Shown here piece by piece: positions 43,401 through 52,820 of a stretch of 64,000 nucleotides of DNA (positions are counted from its first letter, which is position 1; the number at the start of each line of letters is the position of its first letter). The DNA is from Vreelandella zhanjiangensis DSM 21076. GTDB taxonomy: Bacteria; Pseudomonadota; Gammaproteobacteria; Pseudomonadales; Halomonadaceae. The notes under the pieces were generated by a model. It searched no databases. It was not told the origin of the DNA and saw only the letters and a program-made list of their open reading frames with translations. Location of the stretch: assembly GCF_000377665.1 (NCBI RefSeq), contig NZ_KB898646.1, positions 310,001 through 374,000 on the forward strand, in the 5' to 3' direction. The position numbers and the translations under genes were made by a program.

Positions 43401-44338
43401 TGGCGCTGGATCCGCTGTTTAATTTGGCAGAATCCTCCGAGGCAGATGGCGCGACTTCGCCTGATTCCTGGATGCAGGAAGTGGAAATTCATAAGGCCAC
43501 GCCAGCGGCTATTCCCGATTGGCTTGCCCAAGCGCCCGATGGCCGACTCAGGCTTGCAGAAATGAGTATGGGAGCGAGCCGGTTTGGGCCTTTATCGGCC
43601 TACTGGCATACTGATGACGACCGATTCTCGTTGACGCCGGTTGGGCTGACGCTTGGGCAACTTTCCGCCCGCGGTGAACTCTATTGGGAGGGCGATGCTT
43701 CTACTAGTCGTACCCGCGCCAATATTTCACTTCAGGGGGGCGATATAGGTACAGCACTTGAGCGGCTGGATCAGCCCGTTGCCTTGCGCAGCCGACGCAC
43801 TGATGCAAGCGCCAACCTTTCTTGGGCGGGTGCGCCGTGGCAATTTGAGTTAAGTCAGGCCCAGGGCGAGATTGATGCCGATCTTCAGGATGGCCGCTTT
43901 ATGACCCTGGAGTCCGCCCCGGTGCGGCTCGTTGGCCTACTAAACTTGGATAATATTTTTCGCCGCTTACGCCTGGATTTTTCTGACGTAACCGGCCAGG
44001 GCACTGCTTTTGATAGAGTTCATGGCTCGGCGAATGTGGCGAATGGTCAGCTTTCCTTGAACGAGCCATTGCAAATTGAAGCGCCTGCCGCCAACTTAAC
44101 CTTAACGGGCAACGTTAACCTACTTCATCGCGAGCTCGACCAGCGCCTGGGCGTTGTACTGCCAGTGACACAGAGCTTGCCAATTGCCGCTATCGCAGTG
44201 GGTGCACCTGTGGTGGGTGGCGCATTATTTATTGCCGACCAGCTATTTGGTGATGCGCTGGATCGAGCGACGACCATTCATTATCGCGTGCGAGGCCCCT
44301 GGGCTTCGCCGCAGGTTACTTTAGAAGGCCCCCAATGA
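40487..44338 (+). CDS. yhdP: YhdP-family AsmA-like inter-membrane lipid transport protein
   Basis: Very large envelope protein; the AsmA/TamB/YhdP group is proposed to carry phospholipids between inner and outer membranes through a long hydrophobic groove. The 1283 residues have one N-terminal membrane anchor (about 10-28) and a periplasmic beta-rich body. The DUF3971-type region and the conserved C-terminal end [20 protein letters not shown] and [10 protein letters not shown] are seen. Length agrees with E. coli YhdP (1266). It starts 4 bases after rng and overlaps tldD by 4 bases (ATGA), as in related genomes. Confidence 0.93.
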   Translation: MKIHSLTRWSLLLLAWVLGVLAVVVLLFRLAVSQADALTPHLESWLEAKIGVPVHIENLVVSMARNDLILKLEGFEAETPSGQALFSLQQAELRLDIVASLGNFLPIFSDIRLHQTEFHLYQGLEDQWQWPEPAHLPLDIAPEPEVDLATIDGLTEWLLRQRIWIDDTRVVLHGQQDRVILEAPTLLLTGNSQGTSLQGTVDILSADQEEAPSIPAVQLLAEMQPGKRGIDDFSATLSLETQFDQLLVLAEMFRPDHVPFLEQMGGDARLWGRWYEGRLQEARLAVDVPQLVLRQDIQYAVLKNIQAHGEWQRDGDGGEAWLRGNAQNVEWAQPEGVTEGPALPHYWYLAHQPGQWELRTSAFELASLTAWRDYVFLPESVTRVLQTLAPRGQVQGLRLGQNEGRWGVDAALTNVEVSPWQQAPGGGPVDAWVQARDFRGRVTFNSAGRSTLYFPDLFLVPMQLQSAEGVVEWVYDGPRTMISGRQLNVDWDDAQVSGGFGLIASENSGQFGLDINFANVDALDRPLAQWLPLNAFDEELRTWLLDDIGGKVPNGSLKLSLPLGGGVTADDISATLALSVIEGHLPIAPDWPRLEEVQGRLKWQNQVLEAHIDHAQSHGVTASQGELVMEDETLNVSGNLQSDGASLKAFLQSMPDIDLDILNDLQAEGNVEGDLALSLPLSTPEALQLEINATPAFTRIVYTPLNLALQALHGQLTWQQHGESMALIGDVGGKLLGGDINAELHTQRHGIALRGQTPLAPLFPLAGIPAEQGTQLFSGAIQWQGNVSLEPTPRLTLESQLAGVTSELPAPFAKAAGEPWPWTLNADFESGRVESRLSDIAHLRLHQHGGLSASLHVAEADVSPPEWPSQPGVNLQASIPRIDPKAWQQAIAPLLAGDQSVSAGSMSNHPPLKVDLETACLVYQQTCVGTVALTGDMYNGAINAALDGDLIAGRVHYDAASQYPLDITIEQLALDPLFNLAESSEADGATSPDSWMQEVEIHKATPAAIPDWLAQAPDGRLRLAEMSMGASRFGPLSAYWHTDDDRFSLTPVGLTLGQLSARGELYWEGDASTSRTRANISLQGGDIGTALERLDQPVALRSRRTDASANLSWAGAPWQFELSQAQGEIDADLQDGRFMTLESAPVRLVGLLNLDNIFRRLRLDFSDVTGQGTAFDRVHGSANVANGQLSLNEPLQIEAPAANLTLTGNVNLLHRELDQRLGVVLPVTQSLPIAAIAVGAPVVGGALFIADQLFGDALDRATTIHYRVRGPWASPQVTLEGPQ

Positions 44339-45789
44339 CCGCAATTAAGAGCGACATAGAGTCCGCTGTTTCCATTCTGCTCACGCCGGGTGGTCTCGAC
44401 CTTGATGGCCTTGATAAAGGCCTTGAATACGCCATGGGTGCGGGTGTGGATTATGCTGATCTGTATTTTCAGCGTACCTGGACGGAAGGCTGGGTATTAG
44501 AGGATGGCGAAGTCAAAGAAGCGAGTTATAACATTGACGGTGGTGTCGGCGTACGTGCGCTGGCAGGCGAAAAAACCGGCTTTGCCTACTCCAATCAAAT
44601 TACGGCCGATGCGTTGATCGATACCGGGCGTACGGCGTCAGGTATTGTGCGTAGCGGCAAGCGCTTGCCCGGGCAGGTGGTAAAGCCTGTTGCAGCAGCG
44701 TCTTTTTATGCGGGCGTGGACCCTTTGGCGGGGCTAACCGCTGAAGAAAAGGTTGCCATGCTAAAAGAAGCAGATCGCGCGGCGCGCGCCGCAGACCCCA
44801 GCGTTACGCAGGTTAGTGCGTCGCTTTCGGGTACTTATGAAGTGGTCATGGTGCGCGCCAGTGACGGCACGTTGGCGGCTGATATCCGCCCGCTAGTGCG
44901 TTTTAACGTGAGCGTGATTGCGGTGAAAAATGGCCGCCGAGAGCGGGGCGGCTCAGGCGGTGGTGGACGCTACTCGATGTCGCGCCTGCGCGATGAAGGT
45001 GTCGCTGAGCGTTACGCTAAAGAGGCCGTACGCCAGGCGCTGGTGAATCTTGAGGCCGTTGACGCGCCTGCCGGGCAAATGCCTGTGGTGCTGGCTTCGG
45101 GCTGGCCGGGTATTTTGCTGCATGAGGCTGTGGGCCATGGCCTTGAAGGTGACTTCAACCGTAAAGGCAGCTCGGCGTTTTCCGGACGTATGGGACAGCG
45201 CGTGGCGGCTAAAGGCGTCACCGTGGTGGATGACGCTACCATTGCCGACGGGCGCGGCTCGTTGAGCATTGATGACGAAGGCACGCCGGGCCAAAACACC
45301 CCGCTGATCGAAGACGGTATTCTGACCGGCTATATGCAAGACAAGCTGAATGCGCGGCTAATGAATATGGCGCCAACCGGTAATGCACGCCGTGAGTCGT
45401 TTGCGCATTTACCCATGCCGCGTATGACCAATACGGTCATGCTGGCAGGCCAGGATGAGCCTGAAGACATTATCAAAAGCGTCAAACGCGGGATCTACGC
45501 CGTCAGTTTCGGTGGAGGCCAGGTGGATATCACGTCGGGTAAATTCGTGTTCTCCGCCAGTGAAGCCTATTTGATTGAAGACGGGCGTATCACCGTGCCG
45601 GTAAAAGGTGCCACGCTGATAGGCAATGGCCCCGAGGCGATGGGCCGCGTTTCCATGATTGGCCATGATATGGCACTGGATACCGGTATTGGCGTATGCG
45701 GTAAAGAAGGGCAGGGCGTGCCGGTAGGCGTAGGTCAGCCCACGCTAAAATTAGATGAGCTGACCGTTGGCGGTACGCAGTCTTCCTAA
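44335..45789 (+). CDS. tldD: Metalloprotease subunit TldD
   Basis: Zinc protease half of the TldD/TldE (PmbA) heterodimer, which degrades unfolded peptides and matures some peptide antibiotics. The 484 residues carry the [12 protein letters not shown] motif (HExxxH) for zinc and catalysis, preceded by [22 protein letters not shown] and [12 protein letters not shown] are also typical. The ATG overlaps the yhdP stop. The partner pmbA is at 46428, with yjgA between on the other strand. Confidence 0.97.
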   Translation: MTAIKSDIESAVSILLTPGGLDLDGLDKGLEYAMGAGVDYADLYFQRTWTEGWVLEDGEVKEASYNIDGGVGVRALAGEKTGFAYSNQITADALIDTGRTASGIVRSGKRLPGQVVKPVAAASFYAGVDPLAGLTAEEKVAMLKEADRAARAADPSVTQVSASLSGTYEVVMVRASDGTLAADIRPLVRFNVSVIAVKNGRRERGGSGGGGRYSMSRLRDEGVAERYAKEAVRQALVNLEAVDAPAGQMPVVLASGWPGILLHEAVGHGLEGDFNRKGSSAFSGRMGQRVAAKGVTVVDDATIADGRGSLSIDDEGTPGQNTPLIEDGILTGYMQDKLNARLMNMAPTGNARRESFAHLPMPRMTNTVMLAGQDEPEDIIKSVKRGIYAVSFGGGQVDITSGKFVFSASEAYLIEDGRITVPVKGATLIGNGPEAMGRVSMIGHDMALDTGIGVCGKEGQGVPVGVGQPTLKLDELTVGGTQSS

Positions 45790-45809
45790 AGAGGTTAAAA
45801 CTTAGGGCG

Positions 45810-46331
45810 TTAAAGCGCCAGCGTCTCGCGTAGATGTTTAAACAGTTTACGCGAGCTGGTGGGCGGTTTGCCCTGGTCACGTTCGCGCTGGGCATTACGG
45901 ATTAATTGACGTAGCGCCTGGCGATCGGCGTCGGGGTATTCCGCCATAAACAGGTCAACGGCAGGATCGCCTTCTTCAACCAGCCGGTCCCGCCACTTTT
46001 CAAGGCGGTGAAAGGCATGATCACGCTGCTCTTTTTCCTGCTCGATGGAGTCAAATACTCCTTGAATCGCGACCAGATCCTCTTTGCGAATGAGCTTGCC
46101 GACGTACTGCATATGACGACGGCGCCCTTCGTGGGAGCGGATACGCGAGGTCTCTTCAATGGCCCTGAGCATATCGTCAGAGAGAGGAAAACGAGCACGC
46201 TCGGCGGGCTTCATGGCGATTAAGGTTTCGCCAAGCGCTTGAAGCGCATGCATTTCGCGTTTGAGTTGCGATTTGCTCGGCCGCTCTTCGGGCTCTTGAG
46301 TATCAAAGGGCTCGGGGCGTAGTTTCGGCAT
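45810..46331 (-). CDS. yjgA: YjgA/DarP-family ribosome-associated protein
   Basis: DUF615 helical protein that binds late 50S precursors and aids large-subunit assembly in E. coli. From the ATG at 46331 (MPKLRPEPFDTQEPEERPSK) it has 173 residues. SKSQLKREMHALQALGETLI, RIRSHEGRRRHMQYVGKLIR and the terminal SSRKLFKHLRE are conserved. A GTG at 46343 and a TTG at 46349 are in frame but have no better ribosome site. It is on the strand opposite its neighbours, between tldD and pmbA, a conserved placement. Confidence 0.93.
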   Translation of the reverse strand: MPKLRPEPFDTQEPEERPSKSQLKREMHALQALGETLIAMKPAERARFPLSDDMLRAIEETSRIRSHEGRRRHMQYVGKLIRKEDLVAIQGVFDSIEQEKEQRDHAFHRLEKWRDRLVEEGDPAVDLFMAEYPDADRQALRQLIRNAQRERDQGKPPTSSRKLFKHLRETLAL

Positions 46332-46427
46332 AATTAGACTCACAGACAAGATTCGTTGGCAGCATTATATCAGGCTGCGACCATAACATTGATTCGGCGA
46401 TGCGATTCGTACGAAAAAGGAGGCCAT

Positions 46428-47768
46428 ATGGCACAGGCATTTGATGCATCCTCGCAGCAGGCACTTCTGACAGCGCGCGCGGAAGAAGCGCTGGCCCTGG
46501 CCAAACGACTGGGCGCAGATGCCGCCGAGGTGGGCGCAAGCGTCGATCAGGGCACAGGTGTCAGCGTACGCTTGGGTGAGGTAGAAACCGTTGAGCTTTC
46601 CCGCGACCAAGGCATTGCGGTAACGCTTTATGTGGGTAAGCGTAAAGGGAGTGCATCTTCAAGCGATGCAAGCAGTGCCTCTATTCAGGCCGTGGTTGAA
46701 AAGGCATTGGCGATTGCCCGATACACCGGTGAAGACCCAGTCGCTGGGCTTGCAGACGCTGACCAGATGGCCACTGAGCTTCCGGATCTGAAGGTGCATT
46801 ATCCGTGGGCGCTGTCCACCGAGCAGGCTATTGAGATTGCGCTTGCCTGTGAGCAGGCGGGCCGCGGTGTTAAAGGTATTAGCCAGTCAGAGGGCGCTTC
46901 GCTCTCCAGTGGCGAAGGTGTACGGGTTTATGCCAATAGTCACGGCTTTTTAGGCACCCAGAAAGGCAGCAGTCATTCACTTTCCTGCATGTTGATCGCT
47001 CAGGATGATAGCGGCATGCAGCGCGATTACGACTATACCTCTGCGCGTAACCCTCTGCATTTACGTGACCCTGCTGAGGTTGGTCGAGAAGCGGCTGCGC
47101 GTACATTACGCCGGTTAGGTGCCCAGTTACCCCCGACGGGTACATTTCCAGTCCTGTTTGATCCTTCGCTATCTGCAGGGTTAATCGGTCATCTGCTCAG
47201 CGCCTTGGCTGGCGGCGCGCTGTATCGTCAGTCCTCGTTCCTGTGCGATCGTCTGGGGACACCGCTTTTTCCCGAGTGGTTCAATCTTGAAGAGCGACCT
47301 ATGGAAGTTGGAGCCACGGCCAGTACGCCGTTTGATGGTGAAGGCGTTCAAACGCGCAACAATCGCTTTATCGATCAGGGCAGCATCGCAAGCTACATGC
47401 TCTCATCCTACAGCGCTCGTCGCCTGGGCATGCAGACCACCGGGAATGCGGGCGGTGCACGCAATGTGCGCCTTGACGCGCCCTTGAAAACGCGCGAAGC
47501 GCTGCTCAAGGAAATGGGGCGGGGTATCTGGGTAACCGAACTGATGGGGCAAGGCGTCAACGGGGTGACGGGTGACTATTCTCGCGGGGCGGCAGGTTTC
47601 TGGGTGGAGAATGGTGAGGTTCAGTATCCAATTGAAGAGTTCACCATTGCCGGAAACCTGGAGCGCATGTTCTCAGGGTTGGTAGGTATCGGCAGCGATA
47701 CTGATACGCGTGGCAGTGTTCATACGGGTAGTTGGCTGATTGATGCGATGACGGTGGCGGGTAGCTAG
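46428..47768 (+). CDS. pmbA: Metalloprotease subunit PmbA (TldE)
   Basis: Non-zinc partner of TldD; E. coli PmbA is required for microcin B17 maturation. From the ATG at 46428, behind an excellent AAAAAGGAGG, it has 446 residues. It has the TldD/PmbA fold (VEKALAIARYTGEDPVAGLAD, and LMGQGVNGVTGDYSRGAAGF) but lacks HExxxH, as expected. The C-terminus ends IGSDTDTRGSVHTGSWLIDAMTVAG, typical of the family. It is divergent from yjgA and convergent with ptsO, whose stop is 4 bases away. Confidence 0.96.
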   Translation: MAQAFDASSQQALLTARAEEALALAKRLGADAAEVGASVDQGTGVSVRLGEVETVELSRDQGIAVTLYVGKRKGSASSSDASSASIQAVVEKALAIARYTGEDPVAGLADADQMATELPDLKVHYPWALSTEQAIEIALACEQAGRGVKGISQSEGASLSSGEGVRVYANSHGFLGTQKGSSHSLSCMLIAQDDSGMQRDYDYTSARNPLHLRDPAEVGREAAARTLRRLGAQLPPTGTFPVLFDPSLSAGLIGHLLSALAGGALYRQSSFLCDRLGTPLFPEWFNLEERPMEVGATASTPFDGEGVQTRNNRFIDQGSIASYMLSSYSARRLGMQTTGNAGGARNVRLDAPLKTREALLKEMGRGIWVTELMGQGVNGVTGDYSRGAAGFWVENGEVQYPIEEFTIAGNLERMFSGLVGIGSDTDTRGSVHTGSWLIDAMTVAGS

Positions 47769-47771
47769 GCG

Positions 47772-48041
47772 CTACTGGTCTTCGTCAAAGCGGGCGTCGA
47801 ACAGGGCTTGTATGGCTTCAAGCGCGTGTTCGGCGTCGTCACCTTCCGCATGAATACGCAGTTCGGTGCCGCAAGGTGCTGCTAACATCAAAAGCGACAT
47901 GATATTGGCAGCGTCAGCCATTTGCTGCTGTTTGTACACATGAATTTTGGCGGAGTATTGTTGGCCGCACTTGACCAGTTTGGTTGCTGCGCGGGCATGT
48001 AGGCCACGTTGATTGGTAAGTGTTAGCGTTCTTTCTGGCAC
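47772..48041 (-). CDS. ptsO: HPr-family phosphocarrier NPr of the nitrogen PTS
   Basis: Phosphocarrier that passes phosphate from PtsP to PtsN. The 89 residues carry GLHARAA with phosphorylatable His15 and an IMSLLMLAA region in place of the classic Ser46 site. It lies in ptsN-rapZ-ptsO order on the minus strand, which marks it as NPr rather than sugar-PTS HPr. It starts 51 bases after rapZ. SixA (31776-32258) dephosphorylates NPr in E. coli. Confidence 0.95.
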   Translation of the reverse strand: MPERTLTLTNQRGLHARAATKLVKCGQQYSAKIHVYKQQQMADAANIMSLLMLAAPCGTELRIHAEGDDAEHALEAIQALFDARFDEDQ

Positions 48042-48092
48042 CCTGGTTCCCTTTCTCCGAGTGGTGTCATTAATGATGTATGCGGTATGCGT

Positions 48093-49025
48093 TTACTGAG
48101 CGCTAGGTGCCCGCTCGGCTAATGAAGCTTTATCGAGCGGCTCTGCTTGCGTGCCGCTTAACGTATATTGCAGCCCTAGCTCGCGATGGCGCAACTGTAC
48201 TTCGCCTATTAAAGGCGCAAGCTTTTGGGCCAACTGCTCGGCGATATACACGGAGCGGTGCTGCCCGCCAGTACAGCCAATGGCCACGGTCATATAGCTA
48301 CGCTGACTATTCTGATAAGCTGGCAGCCAACGCTCTAGCAAAGCCTGAATGTCGTTGCTCATGTCTTCGACAATCGGATAGCCGCGCAGAAACGCAATAA
48401 TCGTTGCGTCACGTCCTGTGTACTGACGTAGCGTTGGGTCCCAGTAAGGGTTGGGCAGGCAGCGCACGTCAAACACCAAATCTGCATCCATGGGCACGCC
48501 GTGCTTGTAGCCAAACGACTCAAAGGTAAGCGTTAGCTGATCTTTATGCTGATGGGCTACCTGGTCGGCTATGCGCCGACGCAAATCGTGTACCGATAAA
48601 CGTGAGGTATCGATCCTGAGATCGGCTAAGTCGCGTATCTCATTAAGCGTCTCTTCCTCTTTGGTGATCGCCTCTTCAAGCGTCATATGGCTATCACGCG
48701 TTAATGGATGGCGTCGCCGTGTGGCAGAGTAGCGCTCAAGCAAAATGCGCGCATCGGTGGTCAGGTAGATGACCTGACAGTCAATCGGCCGCTGACGTAA
48801 CTCTTCAAGCAGTGTTGGCAATCTTTCCAGCGCCGTAGGCAGATTGCGTGCATCAATACTCACTGCTAGATGCGTGCGCCCGCCTTCTTCACAAAGCTCA
48901 TCTACCAGCGAGCCAAGCAACATTGCAGGCAGGTTGTCGATTGCATAATAGCCAATATCTTCCAGCGCCTGTAAAGCGATAGATTTGCCGGACCCTGAGC
49001 GGCCGCTAATGATCACCAGTTGCAT
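48093..49025 (-). CDS. rapZ: RNase adapter protein RapZ
   Basis: P-loop protein that, in E. coli, brings the small RNA GlmZ to RNase E to control glucosamine-6-phosphate synthesis. From the ATG at 49025 it has 310 residues. The Walker A GRSGSGKS is at 8-15. [34 protein letters not shown] and the C-terminal [18 protein letters not shown] are conserved. It is about 26 residues longer than E. coli RapZ (284), with the extra mostly at the C-terminus ([14 protein letters not shown]). GAGAG lies just upstream. Confidence 0.96.
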   Translation of the reverse strand: MQLVIISGRSGSGKSIALQALEDIGYYAIDNLPAMLLGSLVDELCEEGGRTHLAVSIDARNLPTALERLPTLLEELRQRPIDCQVIYLTTDARILLERYSATRRRHPLTRDSHMTLEEAITKEEETLNEIRDLADLRIDTSRLSVHDLRRRIADQVAHQHKDQLTLTFESFGYKHGVPMDADLVFDVRCLPNPYWDPTLRQYTGRDATIIAFLRGYPIVEDMSNDIQALLERWLPAYQNSQRSYMTVAIGCTGGQHRSVYIAEQLAQKLAPLIGEVQLRHRELGLQYTLSGTQAEPLDKASLAERAPSAQ

Positions 49026-49097
49026 AATGGCTCTCTTTGCGTGCTTTGGTAAAAGCATGGATGTGAAAGCGAGAAGAGATGCCGAACGCTCTAAAGG

Positions 49098-49568
49098 CTA
49101 CGTTGTTGCCTGCTCACGAATTTTACTCATAAGCAGATCAACCAACTCACGCTGGCTATTGGTTTTTCGTAACGCTTGGCGCGTGCTGGCGTCATTCATA
49201 ATGGTTGCCACCTGACCCAGAAGCGACAAATGCGTATCATCAGCCTCTTCAGGTACCAGCAGTACAAATACGAGATCAACCGGATCACCGTCTATAGCGT
49301 CAAAATCAACGGGCTCTGATAGCTTTAGAAAACCTGCAATAGGCGTAGCACAGTGCGGGCTACGCGCATGGGGAATGGCAACGCCGTTACCGATTCCCGT
49401 GCTGCCAAGTCGTTCGCGGCCAATCAGGCGGCTGAACACTTCTTGGCTATCCAGGCTGGGTGTGTTTTGAGCGATAAAGGTGCTGAAAAACTCCAGCACC
49501 CGTTTTTTGCTGCCCCCAGGCACATCGAAAAGCACGCGCTCTGGGGGGAGGATGGTTTCCAACGTCAT
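49098..49568 (-). CDS. ptsN: PTS IIA-like nitrogen regulatory protein PtsN
   Basis: EIIA-Ntr, end acceptor of the nitrogen PTS. In other bacteria it regulates potassium uptake and other targets by its phosphorylation state. The 156 residues show GSTGIGNGVAIPHAR with active His67 and LVFVLLVPEEADDTHL. It starts 4 bases after hpf and is followed 72 bases later by rapZ. The rpoN-hpf-ptsN-rapZ-ptsO block is conserved across gammaproteobacteria. Confidence 0.97.
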   Translation of the reverse strand: MTLETILPPERVLFDVPGGSKKRVLEFFSTFIAQNTPSLDSQEVFSRLIGRERLGSTGIGNGVAIPHARSPHCATPIAGFLKLSEPVDFDAIDGDPVDLVFVLLVPEEADDTHLSLLGQVATIMNDASTRQALRKTNSQRELVDLLMSKIREQATT

Positions 49569-49572
49569 TGAA

Positions 49573-49881
49573 TTAACGCACGCCAGCGCCTTGGGCGCGG
49601 GCTTGTGCTTTTTCCTTATGCTTAACGAGTTGACGATCGATTTTATCGGCTAATGCGTCAATGGCTGCATACATATCGACATCTTCCGCATCGGCATGTA
49701 AGTCGGCGCCTGCCGCATGAAGGGTACACGCCGCTTGCTGGCGCTCCTTCTCAATGGATAAGGTTACTTGTACCGTGGTGATATTGTCGTAATGACGTTC
49801 GACGCGTTCAAGCTTTTCATTAACATAGTCACGCAAGGCGTCAGTCAGTTCTACGTGATGACCAGTGATGTTTACTTGCAT
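49573..49881 (-). CDS. hpf: Ribosome hibernation promoting factor (HPF)
   Basis: Binds the decoding region and helps form inactive 100S ribosomes in stationary phase. From the ATG at 49881 (AAGGAG upstream) it has 102 residues: MQVNITGHHVELTDALRDYV, then VERHYDNITTVQV and ADLHADAEDVDMYAAIDALADKIDRQL, the short HPF form. The open frame extends upstream through the 12-bp repeat array, but that part is low-complexity and rejected. It lies 159 bases after rpoN. Confidence 0.95.
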   Translation of the reverse strand: MQVNITGHHVELTDALRDYVNEKLERVERHYDNITTVQVTLSIEKERQQAACTLHAAGADLHADAEDVDMYAAIDALADKIDRQLVKHKEKAQARAQGAGVR

Positions 49882-49981
49882 TGACGTGCTCCTTATCCAT
49901 CGGACTGTATTTCGATTGTAACCCTTTTTACCGTGTTGCAAAGCCCTTGTCGCGAGTTTTGCTGTTTCTCTTGTACAAAAC

Positions 49982-50053
49982 TGTCTCAAACCCTGTCTCA
50001 AGTTCAGTCTCAAGTTCAGTCTCAAGCTCTGTCTCAAACCCTACCTCAAACGG
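49982..50053. repeat. Six-unit 12-bp tandem repeat at the rpoN end
   Basis: Six consecutive 12-base units: TGTCTCAAACCC, TGTCTCAAGTTC, AGTCTCAAGTTC, AGTCTCAAGCTC, TGTCTCAAACCC, TACCTCAAACGG. The sixth holds the rpoN stop codon (50041-50043 with the adjoining bases) and its last codons; the other five lie in the rpoN-hpf gap. Each unit keeps a CTCAA core. Units 1 and 5 are identical. Confidence 0.9.
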
Positions 50054-51450
50054 CGGCGTTCACTGGAGGAGGGAATGCCCAGCGACTCGCGATATTTAGC
50101 CACGGTACGCCGTGCCACGGTAATGCCTCCCTCTTCAAGCAAGGTGACCAGACGGCTGTCAGATAGCGGTTTGCCGGGCGGTTCGTCTTGAATCAGCTTC
50201 TTGAGCCGGGCACGAATCGCCGTACTTGAGTGGCTGTCGCCTCCGTCCTGGCCGCTGATCTGGCTTGAGAAAAAGTATTTAAGCTCAAAGACGCCCCGGG
50301 GGGTGTGAATGTATTTTTGCGTCGTTACCCGTGAAATGGTGGATTCATGCATTTCCACGGCTTCCGCAATATCAGCAAGAATCAAAGGTTTCATGGCCTC
50401 TTCACCTTGCTCTAAAAAGCCGATTTGACGGGTGATGATTTCACGCCCTACGCGCAGCAGCGTATCGTTGCGGCTGGAAAGGCTTTTGATCAACCAGCGC
50501 GCTTCTTGCAAGTGCTCTTTTAAGAACTGGTTATCCTGACTCTTGTCGGCACGCTTGATTAAACTGGCGTAGTCGGGCTGGATGCGCAGGCGGGGAAGGG
50601 CTTCAGGGTTAAGCTCCAGGTGCCAGCCTTCATGATCGTGGCGTACCACCAGGTCGGGTGTGATATAGCTATCGTCGGTCACCCCGTAAGCGCTGCCAGG
50701 GCGTGGGTCTAGGCTTCGGATCAGGCCGATCACATCGTCTAACTGCTCATCGTCCAGCCCTAGGCGGCGCTTGAGTAGCCGCATATCATTTTTGCCGAGC
50801 GCTTCAAGAAACTGGCGTACCAGACGGCGCGCCGGGACGAGCAGGGGGGTGTCATCAGGCAGGGTGGCCAGTTGAAGCATCAGGCATTCGCGCAGGTCGC
50901 GCGCGAAAACGCCGGTCGGCTCAAACTGCTGCAGACGCAGCAGGATGGTTTCCATCTCGCGCTGACTAAGCGCTTCGATATTTTGAGCACGCAGTCCGTC
51001 GCGAATATCGGTTAACGGCTGCGTCAGGTAGCCATTGGCATCCAGCGCGTCGATCAAACTTTCCGCAATTTGCTGTTCACGTGCGCTGAAGTCGGTCATG
51101 GCAAGCTGCCAAAGCAGATGGCCGTGCAGGCTTTGACCTGCCGCCTGACGCTCAAAGTCAGGCCCTTCAGTGCTGCTGCCTGAACTGCCTACATCCTGGT
51201 AGGTGTCGGACCAGTCGCTATCAACGGAGAGTTCGTTGGGTATGCTTTCCGCCCACTCCGCTTCCTGCGTTTCAATGGTTGCCTGCTCACCGAATTCATC
51301 TTCCTGTTCCAGCATCGGGTTGGCGTCCAGCGCCTGCTGGATTTCCTGACGCAGATCCAATGTAGATAGCTGGAGCAGGGCAATGGCCTGCTGCAGCTGA
51401 GGTGTCATGGTCAGCTGCGTACCGATACGCAATTGGAGAGAAGCTTTCAT
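50041..51450 (-). CDS. rpoN: RNA polymerase sigma-54 factor RpoN
   Basis: Sigma factor for -24/-12 promoters that need an AAA+ activator. From the ATG at 51450 it has 469 residues: glutamine-rich region I (MKASLQLRIGTQLTMTPQLQ, QAIALLQLSTLDLRQEI), acidic region II (about 55-105), the core-binding domain, and the C-terminal DNA-binding domain ending in the RpoN box VARRTVAKYRESLGIPSS. An ATG at 51456 is a two-codon-longer alternative; neither has a strong ribosome site. Its last codons (RRRLR) fall in a 12-bp repeat array. lptB lies 111 bases upstream on the same strand. Confidence 0.97.
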   Translation of the reverse strand: MKASLQLRIGTQLTMTPQLQQAIALLQLSTLDLRQEIQQALDANPMLEQEDEFGEQATIETQEAEWAESIPNELSVDSDWSDTYQDVGSSGSSTEGPDFERQAAGQSLHGHLLWQLAMTDFSAREQQIAESLIDALDANGYLTQPLTDIRDGLRAQNIEALSQREMETILLRLQQFEPTGVFARDLRECLMLQLATLPDDTPLLVPARRLVRQFLEALGKNDMRLLKRRLGLDDEQLDDVIGLIRSLDPRPGSAYGVTDDSYITPDLVVRHDHEGWHLELNPEALPRLRIQPDYASLIKRADKSQDNQFLKEHLQEARWLIKSLSSRNDTLLRVGREIITRQIGFLEQGEEAMKPLILADIAEAVEMHESTISRVTTQKYIHTPRGVFELKYFFSSQISGQDGGDSHSSTAIRARLKKLIQDEPPGKPLSDSRLVTLLEEGGITVARRTVAKYRESLGIPSSSERRRLR

Positions 51451-51561
51451 GACCATCTGAGAACCACTCGTTAATCGGAAAGCTTCACCCTAGTGCGAGT
51501 CATGTTCATGTGCAAGTGCAATAAGCATGCCATTGATAATAATTCTGCTGCAGGTGCCTGT

Positions 51562-52311
51562 TTAAAGGCGGAAATCAGCACCCAGATAAACTTCTCTAAC
51601 CTTCTGGTTGTTTAGGATGGTCTCGGGGCTGCCGCCCGCGATGATATGGCCATCGCCAACGATATAGGCGATGTCACAGATATCCAGCGTTTCGCGCACG
51701 TTATGGTCAGTAATCAACACGCCGATATGGCGCTGCTTCAGGGCACGAATAATGCTTTTGATTTCGCCGACGGAGATGGGGTCGACCCCGGCAAAAGGCT
51801 CATCGAGCAGGATAAAAGCCGGCTCTGTTGCAAGTGAGCGGGCAATCTCGACCCGGCGGCGCTCGCCACCCGAAAGGCTCATGCCCAGATTGTCGCGGAT
51901 ATGCGTGATATGGAAATCTTCAAGCAGCGCTTCAAGGCGTTGCTCGCGGCCAGCGCTATCTAGATCTTTGCGGGTTTCCAGGATCGCCATAATATTATCC
52001 GCCACCGAAAGTTTGCGGAAAATAGAGGCTTCCTGGGGAAGATAGCCAATGCCTGCCATGGCACGTTCGTGCATGGGAGCGCGGGTCAAATCAAGCTCGT
52101 CGATACTCACAGTGCCCGCATCAGACTTCACCAGGCCCACAATCATGTAAAACGAGGTGGTCTTGCCCGCACCGTTAGGGCCTAGAAGGCCCACAACGCT
52201 GCCTTGGGCTATCTCGAGGCTAATATCCTTGACCACACGGCGACGCTTATAGCTTTTGGCCAAATGATTGGCGTAGAGGGTCTTGATTGGCGGTGATTCC
52301 ACAGTAGCCAT
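51562..52311 (-). CDS. lptB: LPS export ABC transporter ATP-binding protein LptB
   Basis: ATPase that powers LptFG to extract LPS from the inner membrane. The 249 residues have Walker [16 protein letters not shown] (starting near residue 38), the signature [15 protein letters not shown] and Walker [17 protein letters not shown], then the H-loop His in LITDHNVRE. The terminal YLGADFRL is typical. It is 9 bases after lptA in the kdsD-kdsC-lptC-lptA-lptB operon. Confidence 0.98.
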   Translation of the reverse strand: MATVESPPIKTLYANHLAKSYKRRRVVKDISLEIAQGSVVGLLGPNGAGKTTSFYMIVGLVKSDAGTVSIDELDLTRAPMHERAMAGIGYLPQEASIFRKLSVADNIMAILETRKDLDSAGREQRLEALLEDFHITHIRDNLGMSLSGGERRRVEIARSLATEPAFILLDEPFAGVDPISVGEIKSIIRALKQRHIGVLITDHNVRETLDICDIAYIVGDGHIIAGGSPETILNNQKVREVYLGADFRL

Positions 52312-52320
52312 CGGCCACTC

Positions 52321-52812
52321 CTATTGCGCTGGCTGAAGTGTCATACGAATACGCTGCGGCTCACTGCCACTCACATCTGAGCGTGCCTGCACTACTTCGC
52401 GATCAATAAAATATTCCAGACGACCACCGGTGAACTTGTCGCCCGCCTGGGTCAATTCGGCCTGGTCAATCAGCTCGACGCGCCGTTCAGACACGTGATA
52501 AATCACCCGTTTGCCCCAACCTTCCATCGGCGCATCCTGGTCTTCCAGCTGGTTACGCAGGTAGGCGCGGTCACCCGTTGCAATCGCACGGGAAAGCTCA
52601 CCCGCATCGTTACGGAAAATTTCAACGCGATCGCCGCGTAACTGCATATTGCCTTGGCGAATATTGACGTTGCCTGAATACACGGCCGTGCCCGCACGCT
52701 GGTCGAGGTCTAGACGGTCGGCCTCTACTTCAACCGGGGCTTGGCTTGTCTGGGCCGCCGCCGATAGCGGCACCGCAAGCGCAAAAAGCGCAGTGCGAAT
52801 AAAAGCTTTCAT
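52321..52812 (-). CDS. lptA: LPS transport periplasmic protein LptA
   Basis: Periplasmic bridge protein (OstA-like jellyroll) that carries LPS from LptC to LptD. The 163 residues have a signal peptide (about 1-20, ending SAAAQ), then PVEVEADRLDLDQRAGTAVYSGNVNIRQGN, the hallmark start of the domain, and GWGKRVIYHVSERRVELIDQA. It starts 8 bases after lptC and is followed 9 bases later by lptB. Confidence 0.94.
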   Translation of the reverse strand: MKAFIRTALFALAVPLSAAAQTSQAPVEVEADRLDLDQRAGTAVYSGNVNIRQGNMQLRGDRVEIFRNDAGELSRAIATGDRAYLRNQLEDQDAPMEGWGKRVIYHVSERRVELIDQAELTQAGDKFTGGRLEYFIDREVVQARSDVSGSEPQRIRMTLQPAQ

Positions 52813-52820
52813 AGCGACTC

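Noticed and set aside
49982..50053. CRISPR-like array
   Set aside because: Units are 12 bases, head to tail with no spacers, and no cas genes are present. It is a plain tandem repeat.
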